This document shows positions 53,155 through 61,990 of a stretch of 64,000 nt of DNA, piece by piece. Position 1 is the first letter of the stretch; the number at the start of each line of letters is the position of its first letter. The notes beneath the pieces were generated by a model. That model saw only the letters and a program-made list of their open reading frames with translations, was not told the DNA's origin and did not search any database. The DNA comes from Planctomycetota bacterium (GTDB lineage: Bacteria; Planctomycetota; UBA1135; JACQFD01), in NCBI GenBank assembly GCA_016792805.1, contig JAEUHX010000060.1:27760-91759 (forward strand). Direction: 5' to 3'. The position numbers were made by a program, and so were the translations under genes.

Positions 53155-54435
53155 ATGCGTTCGCATCCTCTTCATGTGGTCGCCGCTCTCGTGGCGACGT
53201 GGACGCTCGCCCCGGCGAGCTTCTCCCAGGTGTCCCATGGCGGCACGCCCCCGAGCCGCCAAGGTCTTCTTCAGCACGCCCTCCAGCGGCTCGATCTTCC
53301 CTCGGTAAACGCGGCGGAAGCGCGCCAGCAGGATCTGAATCCGCAGCCGGGGCAGCCGCTTCGCTACGGCCTCGTCGTCCCGCTCGACTTCTCGGCGGAG
53401 GAGGCGGGGATTTGGGAGTTTCTCGACAATGGTGACCTTTCGTGGCGCTTGGCGCTCCGGTCGCAGGATGCGCAGTCTCTCTCGCTCGTGCTGAGCGAAT
53501 TTGTGGTGCCTCCGGGAGCGCAGCTTTTTGTGCACGGCCCCGGCGACGCGCGCGTGCTCGGCTCGTACACCTCCGAAGAAGCGAACCTCGACGGCAGCTT
53601 CTCCTTCGAGCCGGTGCTGGGCGACGAGCTCGTCCTGGAGTATGTCGAGCCGGCCGACGCCCCGTTCCACGGCAGAATCCGCCTTGAGTCGGCGATCCAC
53701 GACTATCGCGGACTGTATGGATTGATGAAGGCCACGGGCCTCGGCGCGTCGGGAGCCTGCGAAGTGGATGTCAATTGTCCGGCCGGCTCGGGCTACCAAA
53801 ACCAGAAGCGCGCCGTCGTGCGCCTCATCTCGAACGGCTTCCTCTGCACTGGGGCCATGATCAATAATACGGCCAATAATGGCCGGCGACTCATGATGAC
53901 CGCTCACCACTGCGGCACCATGAATAACGCCGTCCTCTACTTCAACTTCGACCGGCCGAGCTGCGGCAGCGGCACGCCGCCGACCCAGACGGTTTCGGGC
54001 ACGTCACAGAAGGCGGGCAACAAGAACCTCGATTACCGGCTCGTGGAAGTCACTCCGGTGATCCCCGCGACGTACAACCACTACTTCCTCGGCTGGGATC
54101 GCAGCGGCGCGACGCCTTCGAGCACTGTCTGCATTCACCACCCGGCGGGCGACGCGAAGAAGATCAGCTTCGACAACCATGCGCCGACGAAGACCAGCAA
54201 TAGCTGGCAGATCAATCAGTGGGATCTCGGAGTCACCGAAGGCGGCTCCTCCGGCAGTCCGCTCATGACTCCGGCCGGCCTCTTTATCGGACAGCTCTGG
54301 GGCGGGCAATCTTACTGTGGCTTCCCGTACAACGATTACTATCGCCGCTTCGACCTCGCCTGGAGCGGTGTGCGATCCTATCTCGATCCGACCGGATCGA
54401 ATGCGACCTCGATCGGCGGCTTCGATCCTCCGTAG
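53155..54435 (+). CDS. Secreted trypsin-like serine endopeptidase
   Basis: Starts at ATG 53155 (426 aa), with GAGGAG 4 bp upstream and a signal peptide (VVAALVATWTLAPASFSQ). Residues 40-190 are a propeptide-like region. The catalytic domain resembles lysyl-endopeptidase-type S1 proteases: His in MMTAHHCG (about 252), Asp in NLDYRLVEV (about 293) and Ser in GGSSGSPL (about 366). Cysteines at about 202/208, 231/253 and 270/326 could form disulfides. No cell-wall anchor is visible. It is monocistronic with a strong terminator. Confidence 0.92.
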   Translation: MRSHPLHVVAALVATWTLAPASFSQVSHGGTPPSRQGLLQHALQRLDLPSVNAAEARQQDLNPQPGQPLRYGLVVPLDFSAEEAGIWEFLDNGDLSWRLALRSQDAQSLSLVLSEFVVPPGAQLFVHGPGDARVLGSYTSEEANLDGSFSFEPVLGDELVLEYVEPADAPFHGRIRLESAIHDYRGLYGLMKATGLGASGACEVDVNCPAGSGYQNQKRAVVRLISNGFLCTGAMINNTANNGRRLMMTAHHCGTMNNAVLYFNFDRPSCGSGTPPTQTVSGTSQKAGNKNLDYRLVEVTPVIPATYNHYFLGWDRSGATPSSTVCIHHPAGDAKKISFDNHAPTKTSNSWQINQWDLGVTEGGSSGSPLMTPAGLFIGQLWGGQSYCGFPYNDYYRRFDLAWSGVRSYLDPTGSNATSIGGFDPP

Positions 54436-54467
54436 CCGCCTCTGACGATCTGCATCGTGCAAGGCGG

Positions 54468-54496
54468 GCGGCCGAGAGTTCCTCGGCCGCTTTTTT
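54468..54496 (+). terminator. Intrinsic terminator after the protease gene
   Basis: GCGGCCGAG (54468-54476), loop AGTTC, CTCGGCCGC (54482-54490), then six Ts. The final bases touch the 3' end of the convergent gene at 54495. Confidence 0.9.
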
Positions 54497-55601
54497 ATGC
54501 ACTCTTCGGGAAGATCGCGAAGCTGAGGGCAAGGCTCGGCGTGTTGCCGATTCCGAACACGGAGTGCCACGCGACGTCGTGCTCCGTCGGCGAGGGGAGA
54601 TGGATCGCGTCGCCTGCGCGCAGCCGATAGCACCAGCCCCCGGCGACGAGCTCACCGACGAGCTGCGGCGATTCATTGAGGGCGCGCTCGAGGCGCCGGT
54701 CGCCGTGGCCGTCGAGGTCGTGCAGGATTTGTGTGGGTTCCCGACCGAGCTTGGGTGCGAGGATTTGTGCAAGCCGCCGCTTGGGGAGCGCGAGCCAGAG
54801 CGTCTCCCCGGCGAGCTGCCCATAGATCACACCCACTTGGTGCGGCTCCGCGTCGTGATGAAAAACGGCTCCACCGCCTGGCGCATTCGAGTACACAATT
54901 CGCTCCGAAAGGCGGAAGCCTCCCCCGATGCGCCGCCGGAGCCAGCGCAGGAGCGGCCGGTTCTCCGCGAGCACGGCGCACTCGGGGAAGACCGCCTGGG
55001 CGTACCGGTCGGCCCAGACCGCGCGGCGCGGGTTTTTCATCCAATCGCGAAGCCGCTCCGACCCAAACGAGAATCGAATGCGAAGGGACGGGTCGCGGCG
55101 ATCGGTGGAGACCCAGCTGAGCTTTGCATACAGATCGCCGACGAGCCGGCGCCGGCACTGCGAAGTGAGCGCGTCGGCATGCACTTTTTCGATCTCGCGC
55201 GGCTCGCCAAGGTCGACGCTCGTGCCCGCCGCCTGGAATCGCCGTTGGATCTGAAGGCGGCGGTGGATGTGGGGTGCGAGCGTGGCGCCGCGCCGAATCT
55301 CCTCCAGAAGGCCGAGGGTTCGCCTCACATCGGCGCGGTGGGTCTCGAGCCTCTCATTCAGAATTCCCGGCAGATGCGTTGGCGCGCCGGGGTCGGCGAA
55401 CGACGGGGACTGCTCGAGGATCTGCTCCGGGGCAATCACAAATCCATAGCGGAATCCGCGCCGAAGGAGCCGGATCACAGATGACCCCGGCCCCGCCGCG
55501 AGCCGCCGATCGCGCGCGCTTGTCCCCGGCGCGAGCCAGCGGAAGCCCGTCCAGCCCGGATCCCGGCGCGGAGGTTTTTGTTGGATCTTGGACGCCGGCA
55601 A
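54495..55601 (-). CDS. JmjC/cupin-like protein downstream of 2-oxoglutarate dehydrogenase
   Basis: 368 aa from TTG 55601, 5 bp after the dehydrogenase stop, so very likely cotranscribed. The C-terminal half has a double-stranded beta-helix pattern with a candidate metal triad: His248 and Asp250 (FHHDAEPHQVGVIYGQ) and His346 (TEHDVAWHSVFG). That is the HxD...H arrangement of Fe(II)/2-oxoglutarate oxygenases. The N-terminal 200 residues are basic and unassigned. No transmembrane segment. An enzyme that uses 2-oxoglutarate next to 2-oxoglutarate dehydrogenase is intriguing, but the family call rests on motifs alone. Confidence 0.65.
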   Translation of the reverse strand: MPASKIQQKPPRRDPGWTGFRWLAPGTSARDRRLAAGPGSSVIRLLRRGFRYGFVIAPEQILEQSPSFADPGAPTHLPGILNERLETHRADVRRTLGLLEEIRRGATLAPHIHRRLQIQRRFQAAGTSVDLGEPREIEKVHADALTSQCRRRLVGDLYAKLSWVSTDRRDPSLRIRFSFGSERLRDWMKNPRRAVWADRYAQAVFPECAVLAENRPLLRWLRRRIGGGFRLSERIVYSNAPGGGAVFHHDAEPHQVGVIYGQLAGETLWLALPKRRLAQILAPKLGREPTQILHDLDGHGDRRLERALNESPQLVGELVAGGWCYRLRAGDAIHLPSPTEHDVAWHSVFGIGNTPSLALSFAIFPKSA

Positions 55602-55606
55602 GAAGC

Positions 55607-58600
55607 TTACAAACCTGCGAACGACTCGCGGACGATCGCTCGCTGCTCCTCAGCGTGGGCGCGGGTCGAGCCGGTGGCTGGGCTCGCGCTCTCGGGACGC
55701 GCAATACACAGAAGCCGGCGCTGATTGCCCACGAGACCGCGCAGCTTCGGCAGGATGTAGCGCGCGGCGCCCATGTTCTCGGGCTCCTCTTGGACCCAGA
55801 ACAGCTCGGCCGAACCGAAGGCCTCGAGTGCCTCCCGCAGCTCCGCCGCCGGAAGCGGATAGAGCCGCTCGACGCGCAGAATCGCCACATCCAGCGATCC
55901 TCGGCGCTTGCGCTCCTCGAGGAGGTCGTAGGCCACTTTTCCGGTGCAGAGCAGCACGCGGCGCACCGCTTCGCGGCCGTTCACGTCGAGATAGCTCACT
56001 TCCGGATCATCCAGGACCGGATGGAATCGGCCATCGATGAGCTCGGTGTAGTGAGACGATGCGGCCGGATCGCGCAGCAGGCTCTTCGGCGTCATCACGA
56101 CGAGCGGCTTCAGCGGGCGGCGATAGGCCTGGTCGCGCAGAAGGTGGAAATGTTGCGCCGCCGTGCTTGGGTAGGCGACGCGAATATTGTCATTCGCCGC
56201 GAGCTGTAGGAATCGCTCAAGGCGCGCGCTCGAGTGCTCCGGGCCCTGGCCGTCGTAGCCGTGGGGGAGAAGCAGCACGAGCCCGCAGGGCTGCTGCCAC
56301 TTCGCCTCGCCGGCCGCGATGAACTGATCGATCTGCACCTGTGCGCCGTTGGCGAAGTCGCCGAATTGTGCTTCCCACAAAACGAGCGCCTGGGGATTCG
56401 ACGTGGAGTAGCCGTATTCGAAGCCAAGGACGGCTTCCTCACTAAGGAGGCTGTCGATGACTTGGAATCGCGCCTGCACGTCGGCCGCCTTGCCGCCGCC
56501 CGCAAGATGATTGAGCGGAATATACTTTTCGCCCGTGCGCACATCGAGCAGCACGGCGTGGCGCTGGCTGAAGGTGCCGCGGCCGCAATCCTCGCCGCTC
56601 AGCCTGACCGTCACGCCCTCGCGCAGAAGCCCGGCGTAGGCGAGGTTCTCGGCGAAGCCGAAATCGACGCCGGGGTTGCCCTCCTCCACCATGGCGCGCC
56701 GCCGCTTCATGAGGCGGTCAATTTTCGGATGCGGCGTGAAGCTCTCGGGCCACGAGCAGAGGGCGTTGCACAAATCGCGCAGCGACTCCTCGGGGATGCC
56801 CGTCGCCGGCTCGACGAGGTCGGAATCGGCGCGGCGCCGCACCGGCGGCGGGCGATAGCCATCTGTGCGCACGGTGTCGCGCGCCGTCGCGAGGCGTTGT
56901 GTGAAATCGGCTTCGAAAGCCGCGGCCTCCTCTGCCTGGAGATCCTTGGCGCGAACGAGCTCTTCTGCGAACACCGAGCGCACCGACGGGTGCTTCTCGA
57001 TGGCTTGATACAAAAGCGGCTGCGTGAAGCTCGGCTCGTCGCCTTCGTTGTGGCCGTGGCGGCGGTAGCCCACGATGTCGAGCACCACGTCGCGCTGGAA
57101 CTTTCGCTGGTAGTCGAACGCGAGCTTCGCCATGCGCACGGCCGCGAGCGGATCATCGCCGTTCACATGGAAGATCGGCGCCTGGATCATCTTGGCGACG
57201 TCCGTGCAATAGGGCGACGAGCGCGCGTCGCTCGGGAGCGTCGTGTAGCCGATCTGATTATTGACGATCAAATGAATCGTGCCGCCAGTTCTGTAACCAT
57301 GGAGCTGCGACAGATTCAGCGTCTCCGCGACGACGCCCTGGCCGGCGAACGCGCCGTCGCCGTGGATCAGGATCGGAAGAACGCGCGTGCGGTCCTTGTC
57401 TCCGAGCAGGTCTTGCTTCGCACGCGCGATGCCTTCGACCACCGGATTCACTGCCTCCAGGTGGCTCGGGTTCGGCGCCAGCGTGACGGCCACGGCCTTC
57501 TCGCCCTCGCGCGTGAGGGCCACGTGAGTGCCTTCGGCGCCGAGGTGATACTTGACATCTCCCGAGCCGTGGAACGACTCGGGATCTTTGACTCCCTCGA
57601 ACTCACTAAAAATCTTTTCGTGGGACATTCCCACAGTATTCGCGAGCACGTTGAGGCGCCCTCGGTGCGCCATGCCGATCACGGTCTCCTCCACGCTCTC
57701 CTCCGCGCAGCGCTGCAGCACGGCGTCGAGCACGGGGATCAGCGTCTCGAGCCCTTCGAGCGAGAATCGCTTCTGCCCGACATAGCGCGTGTGGAGGAAT
57801 CGCTCGAAAAGCTCCGCTTCGGAGAGCTTGCGCAGGATCCGCAGCTTCTCCTCGCGCACGACGGGCGCCTCATTGCGCACCGACTCCATGCGCTCCTGAA
57901 GCCACTTTTTCTGCTCGGGATCGGCGATGTGCATGTACTCGACGCCGACGTTCCGACAGTAGGTATCTTGTAACGTCTCAAGAATGTCCCGAAGCGGCGC
58001 GATCGGCTTTCCGCCGACGCCTGCCGCGTAGAACTCGCGGTCGAGATCCCAAATTGTGAGACCGTAATATTCGAGCTCAAGCTCCTTGTGGCGGTGAATC
58101 CGGAACTCGAGCGGATCGAGATTCGCCAGCAGGTAGCCGCGCACTCGATACATATTCACGAGCTGCATGACTCGGGCGGCGCGCTCGAGCATGTTCACTT
58201 CGTGGTAGGGCGAACTCGCGGGAAGCTGGCGGTCGCGCGAGAAGGACGCCGGCCGATGCGGAATGCGCATCGACGCGAAGATCTCCTCAAAGAAGCCATG
58301 CTCGCCGAGGAGCAGCTCGTGCACGAGTGCCAGGAAGGCGCCCGACTCGGCGCCTTGGATCACGCGGTGGTCGTAAGTGCTCGTCAGCGTCAGCACGCGC
58401 GAGATGCCGAGCGCGTTGCGCATCACTTCCGACATGCCCTGCGTGCCGGCGGGATACTCAATGGCGCCGGTGGCGATGATGGCGCCCTGCCCCTTCATGA
58501 GGCGCGGCGTCGACGAGACGGTGCCAATTGTGCCGGGATTCGTAAGCGTGAGCGTAGTGCCCTGGAAATCGGCCGCCGTGAGCTTGCCGTTGCGCCCGCG

Positions 58601-59410
58601 CCGGATCACATCGTCGACGGCGGCGAGGAACTCTGCGAAGGTCATCGCCTGCGCATTCTTGACATTGGGAACGACAAGCGAGCGCGTGCCGTCGGGCTTC
58701 GGCAGATCGATGGCAATGCCAAGATTCACGCCCTCGGGCACGCGCCGGTGCGGCGCGCCGTCGCGATCCTCAAAGGCACAATTCAGCGACGGGTGCTGTC
58801 CAAGCGCCTTTACGAGCGCCCAGCCGATCAGGTGCGTGAACGACGCCTTCCCGCGGTGCTGCTTCTCGAGCTGATGATTGAGAATGCGCCGGTTCTCCTC
58901 CAGCACGCGCACGGGCACAGCGCGGAGCGTCGTGGCCGTTGGGACCTCGAGGCTCGCCGCCATGTTCTCCACGATCTTGGAGGCGACGCCGCGCAGCGGC
59001 TCAAAGCGCGCTCCCGCGGCCGGCGCGGAAGAAGCCCGCGGCGCGCTCGCCGGTGCCGCTCCGTTCGCCTTAGGCTCGGGCGGCGCAGCCGGCGCGGGCG
59101 CCGCGTGGGCCGCGGCGCCGTTGAGCTCCGGGGTCGACGCGGCCGATTCGGCGGTGTCTGCGCGCTCGACGGTCTCGGCCGTGAGCGCCGTTGGGAGCGC
59201 GTTTTCCTCTTCCCGGGGATGGCGCGCCGCGGCGAGCGCGAGGGCGTCACGCACTTCCGGGGCGAGTGCCGTGAAATAGCGCTTCCACTCCTCGCCCACC
59301 GACTCGGGGTCGGCCTGGTAGTCGGCGAAGAGTGATTCGATGTAGCCGGCGTTGATTCCGAACAGCTCGTGGAGGTCAGTCAAAGGAGGGCGCCTCGTCG
59401 GTCCGCTCAA
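55607..59410 (-). CDS. Fused 2-oxoglutarate dehydrogenase E1 / succinyltransferase (Kgd/OdhA type)
   Basis: 1267 aa from TTG 59410; TTG 59383 is an alternative. Layout as in actinobacterial Kgd/OdhA: N-terminal helix (LHELFGINAGYIESLFADYQ, 13-32), Ala/Pro linker (63-135), a complete E2-type acyltransferase core (136-385) with TSTYDHRVIQGAESG at 343-357, then the thiamine-diphosphate E1 (400-1267) with GDGAFAGQGVVAETLNLS and NNQIGYTT. As in mycobacterial Kgd, the usual DG of the E2 catalytic motif reads QG. There is no lipoyl domain, so a lipoylated E2 and E3 must come from elsewhere. Central TCA-cycle enzyme. Confidence 0.95.
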   Translation of the reverse strand: MSGPTRRPPLTDLHELFGINAGYIESLFADYQADPESVGEEWKRYFTALAPEVRDALALAAARHPREEENALPTALTAETVERADTAESAASTPELNGAAAHAAPAPAAPPEPKANGAAPASAPRASSAPAAGARFEPLRGVASKIVENMAASLEVPTATTLRAVPVRVLEENRRILNHQLEKQHRGKASFTHLIGWALVKALGQHPSLNCAFEDRDGAPHRRVPEGVNLGIAIDLPKPDGTRSLVVPNVKNAQAMTFAEFLAAVDDVIRRGRNGKLTAADFQGTTLTLTNPGTIGTVSSTPRLMKGQGAIIATGAIEYPAGTQGMSEVMRNALGISRVLTLTSTYDHRVIQGAESGAFLALVHELLLGEHGFFEEIFASMRIPHRPASFSRDRQLPASSPYHEVNMLERAARVMQLVNMYRVRGYLLANLDPLEFRIHRHKELELEYYGLTIWDLDREFYAAGVGGKPIAPLRDILETLQDTYCRNVGVEYMHIADPEQKKWLQERMESVRNEAPVVREEKLRILRKLSEAELFERFLHTRYVGQKRFSLEGLETLIPVLDAVLQRCAEESVEETVIGMAHRGRLNVLANTVGMSHEKIFSEFEGVKDPESFHGSGDVKYHLGAEGTHVALTREGEKAVAVTLAPNPSHLEAVNPVVEGIARAKQDLLGDKDRTRVLPILIHGDGAFAGQGVVAETLNLSQLHGYRTGGTIHLIVNNQIGYTTLPSDARSSPYCTDVAKMIQAPIFHVNGDDPLAAVRMAKLAFDYQRKFQRDVVLDIVGYRRHGHNEGDEPSFTQPLLYQAIEKHPSVRSVFAEELVRAKDLQAEEAAAFEADFTQRLATARDTVRTDGYRPPPVRRRADSDLVEPATGIPEESLRDLCNALCSWPESFTPHPKIDRLMKRRRAMVEEGNPGVDFGFAENLAYAGLLREGVTVRLSGEDCGRGTFSQRHAVLLDVRTGEKYIPLNHLAGGGKAADVQARFQVIDSLLSEEAVLGFEYGYSTSNPQALVLWEAQFGDFANGAQVQIDQFIAAGEAKWQQPCGLVLLLPHGYDGQGPEHSSARLERFLQLAANDNIRVAYPSTAAQHFHLLRDQAYRRPLKPLVVMTPKSLLRDPAASSHYTELIDGRFHPVLDDPEVSYLDVNGREAVRRVLLCTGKVAYDLLEERKRRGSLDVAILRVERLYPLPAAELREALEAFGSAELFWVQEEPENMGAARYILPKLRGLVGNQRRLLCIARPESASPATGSTRAHAEEQRAIVRESFAGL

Positions 59411-59499
59411 GAGCGGATTAGCGCCGCATTATGGAAGGGCGCGCGCAAGTTCGGGAGTTGCCGCCCGGGGGCGGCGCATCTAGAAGGGGAAGAGGCTCC

Positions 59500-59829
59500 T
59501 TGAGCGACTTCCTATCCCCCCAAGAGCGAGAGCAGCGGGTCCGCGAAGGGCTTGTGGAGCTGCTGGAGTTGCTGCGTCGATTCCGCGAGGAGCGCGGGAA
59601 GCTGCTGGAGCCCGATCACCCGTTCTTGCGCCTCGTGGAGACGTTCTCGCGGTTTCTCGAGACGGCGCTCGCGTCGGACCTGACGCTCCCTCGGCGCGCG
59701 CGCGGTGCGGTCGGAAACGCCCTCGACCAGCTCGGCGCCTTGGCAACGGGAGAGGTCGAGACCGAAGACGCGGTCGAGCGGCTTGAAGCGGCGCGCCGGA
59801 TTCTCGCGGAGTGGGTCGTCGACGCATGA
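59500..59829 (+). CDS. Small charged helical protein, unknown function
   Basis: 109 aa from TTG 59500, with GAGG just upstream; the frame extends upstream to ATG 59431 but that part is low-complexity. Almost entirely amphipathic helix rich in Leu, Glu and Arg (EREQRVREGLVELLELLRRF, then LEAARRILAEWVVDA). I do not recognise it. It is divergent from the dehydrogenase gene, 89 bp apart. Confidence 0.55.
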   Translation: MSDFLSPQEREQRVREGLVELLELLRRFREERGKLLEPDHPFLRLVETFSRFLETALASDLTLPRRARGAVGNALDQLGALATGEVETEDAVERLEAARRILAEWVVDA

Positions 59830-60009
59830 GCCTCTGGCGCGTTTGCGAGCGTCGACGGATGCGAGCCGATCGCTGAGTCTCGGAGGCGCTGGTCCCTTGC
59901 GCGAGTTTGCGCTCGGAGGCAGCCTTGAAGGGCGAAGCTCGGGACCGCTCCGTGGAGGTCCGTGTTGGATCTCCCGTCCGAGCCGCGCGTGGTACCGAAG
60001 GAGGTCGCA

Positions 60010-61983
60010 GTGTCTCACCATTCTTTGCAGCAATCGCGAGCAGCTCTCTCGCTCTCTCGCTCTCTCGCTCGTAGCCTCTTTATAGTTGTCACGGCTGGTG
60101 TTTTGTGTAATGTAAATTTTGGCCAAGGAACGCCCGCCACCCACGGGCAGTGGAACGGGCCCTACGCGAATATTCCGCCGCTCGGTCATACGCCGGGGCA
60201 TCTGGAGACTCCCTTTAGCGACGGCGGGCAGACGGGAGTGCTTCACCATGAAGAGATTGGCCATGCGTGTCTCATTCCGCCGCAGAGCACTTCTGGACCT
60301 CCCCATCCCTACGAAGGCAAAGTGCTTGTGTGGAATCGACAAGTGTTTCAATACGCGACGTCACCCACGACCGTTCAAAGCTACCCCGTGACGCGAAAGG
60401 TCTGGGTGATCGACCCGGCGACCACTCCGCCCGGGGTCACAGAAATTCCAGTTCCCGACGGCGCGGTGCCCACCTCGATCTTCTGTTATGGCCATACATG
60501 GACTCCTGACGGCAAGCTCGTCCTTGCAGGTGCCGATCTCACCGCCACCACAAATAGCAGCTTTCTCTTCGATCCCTCTGGGCCAAGCGGAACCACGGGC
60601 ATCGACGGTCAGTTCATCAATGGGCCTTCGAGCCATCGCGCGCGGTTCTATCCCACGCTGACGCTCCTCCCCACGGGGCGCGTTGCCATGTTCGGCGGGC
60701 GTGAGATCCCGTCAACAAATAATAAATGGCCTGAGGTTGAATTCTTTACAGTCACCGGCAGCACGCTCGCAGTCTCGTCGATTGTGACGCCAACGCTCGC
60801 CGATCATCTGTGGCAACCGATCGCGCAGACCTACGAATTTGACTACTACCCGAGGATGTACTCGATGAATGCCCCAGCGGGGTCGTCGGGAGACATGCTC
60901 TTCATCGCCAACGATGTGATCGGAGCTCTCTCACCGGCGCCGAAGCTCGCCTCGTATACCTATCGAGACTCGGACGCCCTGGCGCGCATCCATGACAATC
61001 TCTGGTCAACAGATCCGGCCCCGAGCGCCGATCGCCGCTATGGGAGCGCGGCGATGATTTGTCAGCTTTCTTCTGCAGTTTCCGACACGCTACTTATCGA
61101 ACGCGTTTTCACCCTCTGTGGCTCCGACCAGCTTCGAGTGGCTACCTCCGGGTATCCCGCACTCAATACAGTAGACGAGTTTACCAACCTGCAGGATGGA
61201 ACTTCGGTTCAGCATCTTCCTACTCCCTCCTTGTCTCCCAAGGCGCGCATCTGGCAGAACGCCACGATTCTGCCCGATGAGAGCATCTTCCTGAGCGGCG
61301 GCAGCGCGATCGATTCGGAGTACGCGAAGCTCATCAACTGCACTCCAAATAATCTATGCGGATGGTTTGCGACTCCACAGAAAGAAGCCGAGATCTTCTA
61401 TCCACCGAACAGCCCAGTCGCGTCCGGTGGATCTCCGCAGCTCCGAGGAGTAGCGTCGGCAAGCCTGAATCGCCTGTACCACTCGACCACAATTCTTCTC
61501 CCCGACGGTCGAGTTCTCAGCATCGGCGGAAGCGATTCACCCGAATCCGAGTCGCCTGTAGCGAGTGGAACAGAAAGCGACCCTTGGCCGGGCAATTCCG
61601 TAGAGATTTTTTCACCTCCGTACAAATTTCAGGGAGTGGGTGGCAGAATCCTCGCCTGCCCGACGACGGCTGCCTATGGATCGACGTTCACTGTGGACGT
61701 GGGATTGACGGGGACGACCGAGGATCTCCTCAGCGAGGCCACGCGGGTGGTCCTCCTCCGGTGCGGAGCCGTCACCCACCACCACGACTACGACGGACGG
61801 CTCGTTGAGCTGCGGATCAATTCTTCACAATCGACGCTCCTCAGCCCCAACAATTGGCGCCTTTCCGTTCTGGCGCCGAGCGCGCTCAACCTCGGAGCGG
61901 CGCCCAAGGGCTGGTATATGCTCTTCGTCCTCACGCCCACCAGCCGCGTTCCGATTGGTAGCAAGTTCATCAAGATCCAATAG
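60010..61983 (+). CDS. Secreted galactose-oxidase-like copper radical oxidase (AA5-type)
   Basis: Starts at GTG 60010 with an excellent GAAGGAGGT 5 bp upstream (657 aa); signal peptide over residues 12-38. Kelch-type propeller plus C-terminal DUF1929 domain. All copper-radical residues of galactose oxidase can be placed: Cys159 (FCYGHTW) and Tyr214 (ARFYPTLTLLPTGRV), the pair that forms the thioether-linked Tyr; axial Tyr490 and His491 (LYHSTTILLPDGRV); and His590 (VTHHHDYDGR). Oxidises a primary alcohol or aldehyde to yield H2O2. An 8-bp tandem repeat lies in the signal-sequence codons (60043-60070). Confidence 0.9.
   Translation: MSHHSLQQSRAALSLSRSLARSLFIVVTAGVLCNVNFGQGTPATHGQWNGPYANIPPLGHTPGHLETPFSDGGQTGVLHHEEIGHACLIPPQSTSGPPHPYEGKVLVWNRQVFQYATSPTTVQSYPVTRKVWVIDPATTPPGVTEIPVPDGAVPTSIFCYGHTWTPDGKLVLAGADLTATTNSSFLFDPSGPSGTTGIDGQFINGPSSHRARFYPTLTLLPTGRVAMFGGREIPSTNNKWPEVEFFTVTGSTLAVSSIVTPTLADHLWQPIAQTYEFDYYPRMYSMNAPAGSSGDMLFIANDVIGALSPAPKLASYTYRDSDALARIHDNLWSTDPAPSADRRYGSAAMICQLSSAVSDTLLIERVFTLCGSDQLRVATSGYPALNTVDEFTNLQDGTSVQHLPTPSLSPKARIWQNATILPDESIFLSGGSAIDSEYAKLINCTPNNLCGWFATPQKEAEIFYPPNSPVASGGSPQLRGVASASLNRLYHSTTILLPDGRVLSIGGSDSPESESPVASGTESDPWPGNSVEIFSPPYKFQGVGGRILACPTTAAYGSTFTVDVGLTGTTEDLLSEATRVVLLRCGAVTHHHDYDGRLVELRINSSQSTLLSPNNWRLSVLAPSALNLGAAPKGWYMLFVLTPTSRVPIGSKFIKIQ
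60043..60070 (+). repeat. Octanucleotide tandem repeat within signal-peptide codons
   Basis: GCTCTCTC occurs three times (60043, 60051, 60059) plus half a unit. It encodes Ala-Leu-Ser-Leu-Ser-Arg-Ser-Leu of the oxidase leader. Gain or loss of one unit would shift the reading frame about 12 codons after the start, a typical contingency-locus arrangement. Confidence 0.85.
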
Positions 61984-61990
61984 GCCTGCC

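Noticed and set aside
56234..57973. 579-codon + strand open frame antisense to 2-oxoglutarate dehydrogenase
   Set aside because: Antisense shadow; E1 motifs on the minus strand are continuous across it.
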